Below, in pieces: positions 1-8,300 of a DNA stretch of 20,159 nucleotides; position 1 is the first letter of the stretch, and each line of letters begins with the position of its first letter. Source of the stretch: JBOGFI01 sp050743365 (lineage in GTDB: Bacteria; Actinomycetota; Acidimicrobiia; IMCC26256; JACDBD01). Under the pieces are notes generated by a model that had not been told where the DNA came from, ran no database searches, and saw nothing but the letters and a program-made list of their open reading frames with translations. The stretch is taken from NCBI GenBank assembly GCA_050743365.1, contig JBOGFI010000016.1, forward strand, positions 1 through 20,159, given 5' to 3'. A program made the translations under genes and the position numbers.

Positions 1-2
1 TC

Positions 3-32
3 GTGGCCTTCCTCGCGAAGCACCTGAAATGA
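3..32 (+). CDS. 3' end of an upstream gene (partial)
   Basis: The frame opening at base 3 reads VAFLAKHLK and ends at TGA (30-32). That stop overlaps the ATG at 29 in an ATGA arrangement, which is typical of translationally coupled genes. Only nine residues are visible, so no family can be assigned. An alpha/beta-hydrolase or peptidase tail is conceivable but is a guess. Confidence 0.3.
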   Translation: MAFLAKHLK

Positions 33-436
33 CGCGACGCGCGGCGTTCCTGGCCGCGGCGTGGGTCGCGGCCCTCGCGACAGCGGCGGCCAGGGCGGCG
101 GACGGAAAGCCGCCGGAGGACCCGCAGGCCCGCCCGGTCATCACCGGCCGGCGCGGGGTCGTGACTTCCCTGCATCCGCTGTCGTCGATGGCGGGCATGC
201 AGATGCTGATGAAGGGCGGCAACGCGTTCGACGCGGCGGTGGCGGCCGCGGCCGCGGTGGCCGTCTTCGCGGTGCCGGTCGAGTCGCCCACGAGGCCCGC
301 GCCCGAGTCTCGAACGGTCACCGACCGCTCGGCGGTGCGGGGGGCGGTCTCGGGTGACCGCGACCGCGCCGGCGACCCCGGCCGGGGCATGCTCGAGGAG
401 GTCGCTGATGCGGTCCTGGGCCCGTTCGGGTGGTAG
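29..436 (+). pseudogene. Gamma-glutamyltransferase-like protein, N-terminal part only
   Basis: Residues 1-23 form a Sec-type signal peptide with an AxA cleavage region, pointing to a periplasmic or secreted enzyme. Residues from about 39 match the start of the mature gamma-glutamyltranspeptidase fold: GRRGVVTSLHPLSSMAGMQM followed by LMKGGNAFDAAVAAAAAVAV. Members of this family are normally 500-600 residues long and self-cleave before a catalytic threonine, which is absent here. The expected next segment (VEP..SGIGGGGF-like) is missing. After about base 277 the frame turns into arginine/proline-rich sequence with no family resemblance and stops at 436. The start is supported by the ATGA overlap with the preceding gene. 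The fragment is non-functional as shown, either by a real truncation or because two sequences were joined here in assembly. Confidence 0.6.
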
Positions 437-468
437 CGGCCGGGGCGGCGGTGGCGCGGGGTGACGGG
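278..468. other. Junction stretch without a confident gene
   Basis: Between the end of the gamma-glutamyltransferase similarity and the whiB stop codon no frame is convincing. On the minus strand, downstream of whiB, one frame has coding-like composition (it contains ERAQDRISDLLEHAPAGVAG) but has no ATG, GTG or TTG start. It may be the 5' part of a gene cut at the junction. Confidence 0.4.
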
Positions 469-747
469 CTAGGGCCGCGAGGCCGCCAGCCGGCGGGCGC
501 GGAGGATCCGGCGGCGCTCACGCTCCGAAGCGCCTCCCCACACCCCGTGGTCGATGCGGTACGCGAGGGCGTACTCGAGGCACTCCCCCCTCACGGGGCA
601 GTCGGTGCAGATCCTGCGGGCGGCGTCGACCCCGACACCGTCCGAGGGGAAGAACACCTCGGGGGCGTACTCACGGCACCGTGCGGACAGCATCCACCGG
701 TGCACCTGATGGTCGATGGGAGGCGGGAGGGGGAGGTCCAGGTCCAT
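469..747 (-). CDS. WhiB-family iron-sulfur transcriptional regulator
   Basis: This is a 92-residue WhiB-like protein. These actinobacterial regulators bind a [4Fe-4S] cluster and usually act with the primary sigma factor. The four cluster cysteines are C24, C47, C50 and C56 (C-x22-C-x2-C-x5-C), followed by the family signature GVWGG at 68-72 and a basic C-terminus (RERRRILRARRLAASR) that would contact DNA. The ATG at 747 is chosen because it is the only ATG in the frame before the cluster. An upstream TTG at 813 would add 22 residues without family support. A possible -10 (TGTAAT, bases 805-810 on the minus strand) would give a leader of about 50 bases. The gene is divergent from the htrA-like protease, and the two share a 164-base promoter region. 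Which WhiB subclass it belongs to cannot be told from the sequence alone. Confidence 0.92.
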   Translation of the reverse strand: MDLDLPLPPPIDHQVHRWMLSARCREYAPEVFFPSDGVGVDAARRICTDCPVRGECLEYALAYRIDHGVWGGASERERRRILRARRLAASRP

Positions 748-819
748 GCGCTTCAGCTTCTTCTCAGGGTCCAACGCACACAATGGTTCCCGCGGTTCCC
801 GGGCATTACACAAGCGCCA

Positions 820-845
820 GGAACGTCTTCGGAGCCGGTGACGTT
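820..845 (+). promoter_or_regulatory. Candidate ECF-sigma (SigE-like) promoter for the protease
   Basis: GGAAC (820-824) and CGTT (842-845) are separated by 17 bases. This matches the general GGAAC-N16/17-CGTT pattern of extracytoplasmic stress sigma factors, which control htrA genes in other actinobacteria. The predicted start would leave a leader of about 60 bases before the ATG at 912. This is motif matching only. Confidence 0.3.
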
Positions 846-911
846 CGACTTGAGGATCGAAGGATCGCGGGCCACCCCGGTAGTACGACCAAACCCACCA
901 TGGAGGATTCC

Positions 912-2117
<1,206 letters not shown>

Positions 2118-2181
2118 CCCGCGACCGCACAATTCACGGCGCATGCCGGTGGATGGCACCTCTGCCGGTAGGCTCGCGGCG

Positions 2182-2466
2182 ATGGCTCGTGAACCGGAAG
2201 AGATCGCAGAGGAGCAGCTCCCACCGCAAGGGCACGTGAAGGTGGTGTACCTCGGGCCGGTGGCGCCCCACTGGGAGGTGCACGGCGTGTTCGGCGACGG
2301 CCGCCTCGTCGACGAGTTCCGTCAGCGGGCCCTGGCCCGTCTCCAGCTCCTGCCGCCCCACGACCCCCAGTTCCGGCGCAACCGCGAACGGGTCGGGCGT
2401 GACGCCGAGCGCGAGCGGCTGATCCTCGAGTGGGACCTGGGTTACGAGGAGCCGGAGACCACCTAG
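2182..2466 (+). CDS. Small conserved-looking hypothetical protein
   Basis: This is a 94-residue soluble, charged protein that I do not recognise. The N-terminus is acidic (EPEEIAEEQ). It is followed by a beta-strand-like segment (HVKVVYLGPVAPHWEVHG) and an arginine/glutamate-rich helical C-terminus ending in LILEWDLGYEEPE. There is no signal peptide, membrane segment or known motif. The ATG at 2182 is chosen because the sequence from there looks protein-like, whereas the 13 codons before it do not. No strong ribosome-binding site is visible. It lies 64 bases after htrA on the same strand and may be co-transcribed. The opposite-strand frame here has implausible composition. Confidence 0.6.
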   Translation: MAREPEEIAEEQLPPQGHVKVVYLGPVAPHWEVHGVFGDGRLVDEFRQRALARLQLLPPHDPQFRRNRERVGRDAERERLILEWDLGYEEPETT

Positions 2467-2486
2467 CCTGGTCGCGCTCGCTCGGC

Positions 2487-2587
2487 GGCAGGGTACCTGC
2501 CTCCCTCATTGGTCGGCTCACTCTTCGACCGGGATACCCGGTCGCAGCCCTGCGGGCCGTTCGCCTCCGCGCCCTGCGGGCCGCTCG
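2487..2587. repeat. Intergenic palindromes, copy 1 (convergent gap)
   Basis: The 172-base gap between convergent genes holds no ORF. It contains a palindrome with core GCAGGGTACCTGC (arms 2487-2492 and 2496-2501) and two copies of a 17-mer, GCCCTGCGGGCCGCTCG, at 2547-2563 (one mismatch) and 2571-2587. Each 17-mer includes the hairpin GCCC-TGC-GGGC. The same elements recur near 9028 and 12103-12206. They may act as bidirectional terminators or REP-like elements. Confidence 0.6.
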
Positions 2588-2638
2588 CCGCTCCCGCGCA
2601 ATCCTGGCGGCAAGCGACGGGCTGGCAGGCCTTCCTAA

Positions 2639-4096
2639 CTACGCGACACGGTAGCGGTGGTGGGCGCCGCGCTCCCCGGAGCCGCGGCCGAAGTAGTGCC
2701 ACTGTGGGAAGTTGAAGTCGGCGGTGAGCGAGCGCGGGAGGAGCAGCGCGGCCTGGAGGAACGCCTCCAGGTCGGGAACGGCGTAGATGTTCACGTCGTA
2801 TCCCCAGCGGTCGAGGCGGTCGAAGAGCAGACGCCGGTGCTCGCTCTCCCAGCTGACCGAGAACCGGTTGACCCCCCATTCCCGCAGCATCTCCAACAGG
2901 TCCCGGGCGCGGGCGGGCGCGCTGACCACGACCGGCGCGAGGAAGTCGACCGGGCACTGGACGATGGCGTCGGGACAACCGGTGGCGAGCCGGAGGAAGC
3001 CCTCCTCGTGGAGTGAGTCGATGCGGCCGTTGAACCAGAGCCGGGTGCCGTCGACCCCCTGGTCGCCGGCGATCCCGAGCACCCGCTCCAGCAGGTCGCC
3101 CCCCTGCTTGAGATCGAGCTTGATGCCCCGGTCGCGCTCGCCGAAGGCGCCCAGCGCCTGCTCGAGCCCCATGACGGGCTCGGTGCTCGACCACGGGCTC
3201 TCCTCGAAGGAGTCGTGACGCAGCACGACGCGGCCGAGCGGGTCGAGGCGCACGTCGCACTCGCCCCAGCCCACCGGAGAGGCGAGGAAGTGGCGCAGGT
3301 TCCACTCGTCGTTGACTCCGTGCCACACGAGCTGGACGTGCTGGGGGAGATCTCGCTCGGCGACGAGCGCGGTGATGTCGTACGACCGCCCCCGCGTGGT
3401 CCGCGGCGTGCGGACCCGCTTCGACTCGTAGAGCGTCTCCGCGTGTAGGAAGAGGATCTCGCCGGTCTCGTCGGCGTCGGCCATGGCGCGGATGTTGCCG
3501 GGCTCGTTGTCGACGGCGGCGAAGACCCGGTAGCCCGCTGCCTGGAAGGCCTGCACGCCCGCCACCTTGGCCGAGGCCACGCCCTTCTCCCACCCGTGCG
3601 GGTTCATGTGCAGCAACTCGTCGCGGAACTCGACCCGGTACTCCTCCCCGAGTGCGTTGAGGGACCGCAGTGTCTCGCTGCGCAGCTGCTCCGGGCGGCC
3701 GGTGTTGAGCCCCACGTGCGTCGCGGGCTGGAGCTGGAACCAGCGGATCACGTCGAGGACCCCCTGGTAGGGACGGTGCGCCGCCAGCACGGCCTCGGGG
3801 AGCCAGCGCTGCTCGTTGTAGAAGCGGTGCACCTGCGCGCTCACCTCCTCGGGAAGGCCCCGGCCGGCGAGCCAGCGGTCGACCTGGTTCTCGTGGACGT
3901 CGACGTCGGCGACCTCGAGGCCGTGGAACCAGTTGGACCCCTGCTTCCGGTCGAACGCCAGCAGCACGTGGCGGACCATGTGGCGCAGGTCGAGGATCGT
4001 CCCGTCGATGTCGAAGACGATCAGGAGCCGGTCCTCCGGGTACTGGCGGCGGAACCGGCCGTAATGCGCGGCGAGCTGCCGCATCCAGTCGTTCAC
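2639..4096 (-). CDS. HAD phosphatase domain fused to a FAM151/menorin-like (GDPD-superfamily) domain
   Basis: This is a 485-residue soluble protein with two parts. Residues 24-215 are a HAD-superfamily phosphohydrolase: motif I DIDGT with D29 and D31, motif II T132 in LNTGR, a motif III lysine near 171-177, and motif IV around D196 in VDNEPGN. Residues about 255-465 resemble the FAM151/menorin (DUF2181) fold, a glycerophosphodiesterase-like TIM barrel: WHGVNDEWNLRHFL, an acidic GECDVRL, then VLRHD and IKLDLK. The general order W-H-x-x-N, E-x-D-V and K-x-D-x-K fits that family from memory. A phosphomonoesterase plus phosphodiesterase could release phosphate from lipid head groups, but the substrate is unknown. 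The GTG at 4096 is chosen because a -10 element lies seven bases upstream (leaderless). The ATG at 4084 is an alternative. Confidence 0.75.
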   Translation of the reverse strand: MNDWMRQLAAHYGRFRRQYPEDRLLIVFDIDGTILDLRHMVRHVLLAFDRKQGSNWFHGLEVADVDVHENQVDRWLAGRGLPEEVSAQVHRFYNEQRWLPEAVLAAHRPYQGVLDVIRWFQLQPATHVGLNTGRPEQLRSETLRSLNALGEEYRVEFRDELLHMNPHGWEKGVASAKVAGVQAFQAAGYRVFAAVDNEPGNIRAMADADETGEILFLHAETLYESKRVRTPRTTRGRSYDITALVAERDLPQHVQLVWHGVNDEWNLRHFLASPVGWGECDVRLDPLGRVVLRHDSFEESPWSSTEPVMGLEQALGAFGERDRGIKLDLKQGGDLLERVLGIAGDQGVDGTRLWFNGRIDSLHEEGFLRLATGCPDAIVQCPVDFLAPVVVSAPARARDLLEMLREWGVNRFSVSWESEHRRLLFDRLDRWGYDVNIYAVPDLEAFLQAALLLPRSLTADFNFPQWHYFGRGSGERGAHHRYRVA

Positions 4097-4103
4097 CTAT
4101 CGA

Positions 4104-4136
4104 ACGGTACCGATCGCATGTGAACAGAAGGTGACC
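4104..4136 (-). promoter_or_regulatory. PHO-box-like repeat and -10 before the HAD/menorin gene
   Basis: Reading the minus strand, GGTCACCTTCT (4136-4126) is directly followed by GTTCACATGCG (4125-4115). These are two 11-base units, each matching GTTCACC at six of seven positions. Five bases later comes TACCGT (4109-4104), a TAnnnT-type -10, and seven bases after that the GTG start codon. The box would therefore cover the -35 region of a leaderless promoter. Confidence 0.45.
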
Positions 4137-4172
4137 CGAGGCTGACGCGCAGGCGAAGCCCGCGCTTACCAA

Positions 4173-4857
4173 CTAGGCGCGTAACCCCTCGCGCACGTCG
4201 CCGCCGAGCAGTCGCGACAGATCGGCGGGTGCGGGACCCACGTCGAGGCTCCGGGAGCACTCGATGCGGGGATGGTCGTCGGTCAGGAGGGGGCCGTCGC
4301 CCACGAAGGCGCGGATCCCCGCCGGTCCGTTGGTGTACCGGGCCAGGAGCGCATCGACGTCGGTGGAGCCGACGTCAGCGAGCAGGGTGGCGATGTCGGG
4401 CTCCGCGAGCTTGTCCTCGAGGTCGGCGCGGTCGAGCCGGAGCGGTTCCTTGGTCCCGACCAGCAGGCTCCTGTCCGCCCACAGGGTGGCGTGCGGGTAC
4501 ACGCGCAGGAAGCTCCGCAGGATCATCTGGTACTCGGCCGTCGAGCAACGACTTCATGACCACCGGGAGGCTGGCGCCGAGCAGGGTGGCGGGCACGAGC
4601 AGCACGACGAACGACAACACGAAGCGCACCCCGGTGCGCACCGCGGTCGAGTCGGGGAGCACGCCGGCGAGGCCGACGTACACGTTCTCGACCAGTTCGA
4701 ACGCCGCCGGCAAAGCGAGCGCCAGCACACGAGAGCTCTCGTAACCACAGCTGCTGTGATACACGAGTCCACAGGCGCCGCTGGCGAAGAACAACCCGAG
4801 CAGCGTCGGGAGCAGCGCGCGCGTTCCGTCGGCGGTTCGCGTGGTGACCGGAGACAT
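4173..4857 (-). pseudogene. Decayed membrane-bound spermidine-synthase-like gene
   Basis: The start (ATG at 4857) encodes LLGLFFASGACGLVY, the first membrane helix of the large membrane-linked spermidine-synthase-like proteins. A later helix pair (LSFVVLLVPATLLGASLPVV) also fits that family, but helices between these two appear to be missing. Near 4530 the reading frame changes, and the sequence resumes at the family's C-terminus: EYQMILRSFLRVYPHATLW, ending near LLTDDHPRIE. The whole central catalytic Rossmann domain is absent. Members are normally several hundred residues longer. At least one internal deletion with frame disruption is therefore visible, and the product would be inactive. 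The gene lies directly downstream of a second decayed piece (pstA tail), so this spot seems prone to deletion. Confidence 0.7.
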
Positions 4858-4901
4858 GCCGCCGAGAGGTTACGGCGCCACCGGCTGAGCGGACGGGCGC
4901 G

Positions 4902-5104
4902 CTACCAGCGCTTCTCTTAGCGGTTGCGCAGCAGGACCGCGGTCGGGTTGGCGAGCAGCGTCAGGGAGAGCAGCACCAGGATCGCCGCCGCCAGCTCGGT
5001 GTTGAACGTCTTGTCGGAGTCGGTCGTCCATTGGAACACGGCGTTCGGCAGCACGACAGGCGCCTTCTCGCTCCACGGGAATCGGCGTTCCCAAAGTTCC
5101 GGCC
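4902..5104 (-). pseudogene. C-terminal remnant of a second pstA-like permease
   Basis: Directly after the intact pstA stop codon, the minus strand carries another PstA-type tail. It contains VVLPNAVFQ, a final membrane helix (ELAAAILVLLSLTLLANPTA) and VLLRNR. The next codon is TAA (4919-4917), then EKRW and TAG (4904-4902). The intact pstA ends RNHYERKW, so the TAA sits exactly where the family has tyrosine and is probably a nonsense change. The DNA is clearly diverged from the neighbouring pstA tail, so this is a paralog remnant and not a recent tandem copy. Everything upstream of roughly the last 60 residues is gone. Confidence 0.7.
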
Positions 5105-6049
5105 TTACCACTTCCGCTCGTAGTGATTCCGTAGCCAGACGGCGAACGAGTTCATCAGCAGCAGCAAGGCCAGCATCACGATGACGCCCGCCGCTGCCAG
5201 GACCCTCAACTCCTCCTGCGGGCGCGCCGCGTAGTTGAAGATCAGCACCGGTAGCGTGGAGTAGCCGCCCTCGAAGAACTGCGGATCGAAGGTGACGAAG
5301 GTCACCGCGCCCACCAGGAGGAGCGGCGCGGCCTCGCCGATCGCACGCGAGATCGCAAGGATCACTCCGGTGAGGATGCCCGGGAGTGCGGCCGGGAGTA
5401 CCTGCCGGCTGACCGTCTGCACTTGGGTCGCGCCCAGGGCCAAGGAGCCGTCGCGTATCGAGGAGGGCACGGCGCGGATCGCCTCGCGCGCGGCCAGGAT
5501 CACGGTCGGGAGCACGAGGATGGCCAGTGTCAGCGAGGCCGCCGCGGCGACGAAGCCGATGCTGAGCGGTCCCCGGACGATGAATGCCAGGCCGAGGATG
5601 CCGAAGACGATCGAGGGGACGCCCGCGAGGTTCTGGATGTTGAGCTCGATGAGGCGGTTCCACCAGCGGTCGTTGTCGGCGAACTCCTCCAGGTACACCG
5701 CGGCGCCGACGCCAAGCGGGACGATCAGCACGATCACGCCGCCGATCACATAGAGCGTCCCCAGGATCGCAGTCCGGAAGCCAGCTTGTTCCGGGTTGAT
5801 CGTCGATGGCGGATTCGTGAAGAGGTCGGCGTTGAGTCGCGGCGCGCCTTCGATGAAGGCCCACACGAGTATGGAGGCGAGGCCGACCAGGGCCGTGCCG
5901 AGCCCTAGCAGCAGCACCGTGAGGAAGAGCACATTCGCGGCGCGGTCACCGCGGGACCTGTGACCGAGGACGCTCTCGGTCGCGGCCCTCGCGCCGGCGA
6001 CGGCGAAATCGGTGCGCGACCCCCGCAGGGGTCCCTCAAGCCGCGCCAT
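5105..6049 (-). CDS. pstA: Phosphate ABC transporter permease PstA
   Basis: This 314-residue inner-membrane permease pairs with PstC to form the phosphate channel. About six transmembrane helices are visible: near 38-64, 93-119, 141-160, 165-187, 225-250 and 283-303. The cytoplasmic EAA loop that contacts PstB spans about 188-225 (REAIRAVPSSIRDGSLALGA) and is followed by the family-typical RAIGEAAPL at 235-243. The ATG at 6049 follows the pstC stop with no base between, so the two are translationally coupled. The tail RNHYERKW is typical. Length is normal for the family. The N-terminal 35 residues are a basic cytoplasmic extension. Confidence 0.95.
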   Translation of the reverse strand: MARLEGPLRGSRTDFAVAGARAATESVLGHRSRGDRAANVLFLTVLLLGLGTALVGLASILVWAFIEGAPRLNADLFTNPPSTINPEQAGFRTAILGTLYVIGGVIVLIVPLGVGAAVYLEEFADNDRWWNRLIELNIQNLAGVPSIVFGILGLAFIVRGPLSIGFVAAAASLTLAILVLPTVILAAREAIRAVPSSIRDGSLALGATQVQTVSRQVLPAALPGILTGVILAISRAIGEAAPLLLVGAVTFVTFDPQFFEGGYSTLPVLIFNYAARPQEELRVLAAAGVIVMLALLLLMNSFAVWLRNHYERKW

Positions 6050-7006
6050 CTACTCGTAGACCTCGCGGAACCGGCGGACCAGGCGGATCGCGAGCATGTT
6101 CATGCCGAGGGTCGACACGAAGAGCAGGGATCCGACGGCGAAGATCGTGTCGTAGCTGATGGTGCCGGTGGCGATGTCGCCCGTCGCAGTCCGGCCGATG
6201 TAAGCGGTCATGGTCTGCACCGACCTTGTGGGATCGAACTCCAGCTCCGGATTGCCGGCACCCGCCGCGATCAGCACGACCATCGTCTCGCCGATCGCAC
6301 GCGAGACGCCGAGGACGATCGAAGCCACGATGCCCGAGATCGCGGCTGGGATTACGACCCGCACCGAGACCTTCAGCTTGCTGGCGCCGAGGGCGTACGC
6401 GCCCTCGCGCAGACCAGCAGGCACCGAGCGCATGGCGTCGTCGGAGATGGAAGCGATAAGCGGTACGATCATCAGCCCGACCGCGACGCCGGCCACACCG
6501 ATGGAGAACGGACCGCTCCAATCCAGGAAGGGCGTCACGTCCTCGGCCAGGGGCCGGAGAAACCCGAACGCGAACAGCCCGATCGCGACGGTAGGGATCC
6601 CCGCTAGCACCTCAAGCGCGGGCTTGACGAAGCTGCGCACCCGTCTCGGTGCGTACTCGGCGAGGTAGATCGCCGAGAGCAAGCCGACGGGGACGGCCAC
6701 CGCGAGGGAGAACACCACGACGAGGAGCGTGCCCACCACGATCGGCAGCACGCCGAAGCTCGAGTTGGCGAACTGTGGAGCCCAGAGCGTCCCGAACAGG
6801 AAATCCGTAATCGAGACCTCCCGGAAGAAGCTGACCGTCGGCGAGAGCAGCGAGATCACGATCGCGGTCGTAATCGCGACTGAAAGCACCGCGCACAGGA
6901 AGAGGAAGGCCCTGATCGCCTTCTCGCCGTAGCGCGGGCTCGCGGCCTCCAACGACCGGCGGGGGAAGTCCGCGTCGCTGGAGGTCGCGATGTCCGGTAG
7001 TGCCAT
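6050..7006 (-). CDS. pstC: Phosphate ABC transporter permease PstC
   Basis: This 318-residue permease is the partner of PstA. Helices are visible near 33-56, 84-116, 131-150, 166-187, 224-250 and 285-307. The EAA loop lies at about 189-224 (DDAMRSVPAGLREGAYALGA), followed by SRAIGETMVV at 235-244, the hallmark of PstC. It sits 39 bases after pstS and abuts pstA. The ATG at 7006 gives the usual length. The Shine-Dalgarno is weak (GGAG about 10 bases upstream), consistent with coupling inside an operon. PstA and PstC each provide half of the membrane channel, energised by PstB, which is encoded elsewhere in the window. Confidence 0.95.
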   Translation of the reverse strand: MALPDIATSSDADFPRRSLEAASPRYGEKAIRAFLFLCAVLSVAITTAIVISLLSPTVSFFREVSITDFLFGTLWAPQFANSSFGVLPIVVGTLLVVVFSLAVAVPVGLLSAIYLAEYAPRRVRSFVKPALEVLAGIPTVAIGLFAFGFLRPLAEDVTPFLDWSGPFSIGVAGVAVGLMIVPLIASISDDAMRSVPAGLREGAYALGASKLKVSVRVVIPAAISGIVASIVLGVSRAIGETMVVLIAAGAGNPELEFDPTRSVQTMTAYIGRTATGDIATGTISYDTIFAVGSLLFVSTLGMNMLAIRLVRRFREVYE

Positions 7007-7045
7007 GGTGCTGTACTCCGCGTTCTCGCACTTCTGTCGTGGTGC

Positions 7046-8014
7046 TTACTCGCCGACGAGCTCCTCGACCTTCGCGCGCGACGCCTCGATCTGCTCCTCG
7101 GTCATCGGGACGTACGAAGCCGCCTCGGCGATCTCCTCGGCGTTGTCGATGTAGAACGTGATGAAGTCCAGCACGATCTGCTTCTGGAGCGCGTCACCGC
7201 TCGGGTAGATGAACAGCGGTCGGCCGAGCGGTGCGTAGCGGCCGTTTTGCACGTTCTCGAGGGTCGCGTCGATGCACCCGTTCCCGTCATCGATCTGGAG
7301 CGGCTTGACGGCGTCGCCGGCCTCCTGGAAGTAGGAGTACGGCACGTACCCCATCGCGCCCACATCGCCCTCTACGCCAGTGACGGCGGCGGCGTCGTCC
7401 TCACCGATGTCGATGTAGTCGGTGCGGATCCGGCCCTCTTCGCCGTTGATCGCCTCGGTGAAGTAGTCGAACGTTCCTGAGTCCGTTCCCGGGCCGTACA
7501 GCGTCAGGGACGTACCGAGGAAATCGGCTGGCGCGTCGAGACCCTCGATGTCGCCCCACGTCGAGACAGTCGAACCCTCGTCCCAGATCTGGGTCGCCTG
7601 CTCCACGGTCAGGCACTCGACGGGGTTCTCGTTGTTGACGAGCAGCGACAGGGCGTCGTTGGCAACCTGGACTTCATCGAACGAGACGCCGTTGCTCTCG
7701 CACGCCGCGATCTCGTCGTCTTCGATCGGCCGCGATGCGTCCGAGATCTCGGTCTCGCCGTTGCAGAACTTCTCGAAGCCGCCACCCGTGCCCGACGTCC
7801 CGACGGTCACCCGGGCGTCGGGGTTTTCGCCCTGGAAGAGCTCGGCCGCCGCCTCCGAGAGAGGAGCGACCGTGCTTGATCCGTCGATGCGGATCGTCCG
7901 GCCCCCGCCACCGTTGCTGCTACTCCCGCCGTTGTCGTCACCGCAAGCGGCGGCGACCAGCGCGAGTGCCGCCACCACTGCGCCGACGCGAACGAATCGC
8001 AGACTGGAACGCAA
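7046..8014 (-). CDS. pstS: Phosphate-binding lipoprotein PstS
   Basis: This 322-residue extracytoplasmic solute-binding lipoprotein delivers phosphate to PstCA. A type II signal peptide ends in a lipobox with C24 (LVAAAC), followed by a glycine/serine linker. Phosphate-binding segments are DGSSTV at 44-49, SGTGGGF at 74-80, DASRPI at 92-97 and GPGTDSGTFDYF at 174-185. Translation starts at TTG (8014-8012), supported by AAGGAGG seven bases upstream, the best ribosome-binding site in the block. It is the first gene of pstSCA. A candidate PHO box about 110 bases upstream suggests induction under phosphate limitation. Confidence 0.95.
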   Translation of the reverse strand: MRSSLRFVRVGAVVAALALVAAACGDDNGGSSSNGGGGRTIRIDGSSTVAPLSEAAAELFQGENPDARVTVGTSGTGGGFEKFCNGETEISDASRPIEDDEIAACESNGVSFDEVQVANDALSLLVNNENPVECLTVEQATQIWDEGSTVSTWGDIEGLDAPADFLGTSLTLYGPGTDSGTFDYFTEAINGEEGRIRTDYIDIGEDDAAAVTGVEGDVGAMGYVPYSYFQEAGDAVKPLQIDDGNGCIDATLENVQNGRYAPLGRPLFIYPSGDALQKQIVLDFITFYIDNAEEIAEAASYVPMTEEQIEASRAKVEELVGE

Positions 8015-8088
8015 TTCGGTTCCTCCTTAAGGGTGGTCTGGTGCCGCGAGCACTCCGCCTGGCCGCCCGCAGCATCGTTGCGCGGCGC

Positions 8089-8143
8089 ACGCTACGGTCC
8101 CGTCGTGGCTCGCAACCCACGCGTGGGTGAACAACCGGTGAAG
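8089..8143 (-). promoter_or_regulatory. PHO box and possible -10 upstream of pstS
   Basis: On the minus strand, CTTCACCGGTT (8143-8133) is directly followed by GTTCACCCACG (8132-8122). This is a two-unit 11-base direct repeat of the GTTCACC type bound by actinobacterial PhoP/RegX3. After 27 bases comes TAGCGT (8094-8089), a possible -10. The rest of the 286-base gap to phoU holds no gene that I can see. Confidence 0.65.
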
Positions 8144-8300
8144 GTCACCGAAACATCGATGCGTCTTCACCGCGACCTACAACGCGGCGGGCTCTCGCCT
8201 CGGTGACCGAAAGCTCCTAGGCGACGACGAACCGATCCACCGCCTGACTCCGACAGCGGGTAAGCGTCGCCACAACACTCGCCCCGAGCGAGCGATTGGG

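Noticed and set aside
2463..4172. 569-codon minus frame overlapping the HAD/menorin gene
   Set aside because: Same strand, other frame. Its composition is almost all R, A, P and G, and it lacks the HAD motifs found in the 2639-4096 frame.
4917..5864. Long minus frame through pstA into the remnant
   Set aside because: Only its last 60 or so codons (4917-5104) resemble PstA. The rest is pstA read in the wrong frame, so only the tail is annotated.
8015..8300. A gene between pstS and phoU
   Set aside because: Frames present are short and arginine-rich on both strands, and the gap is better explained by the PHO-box promoter region.
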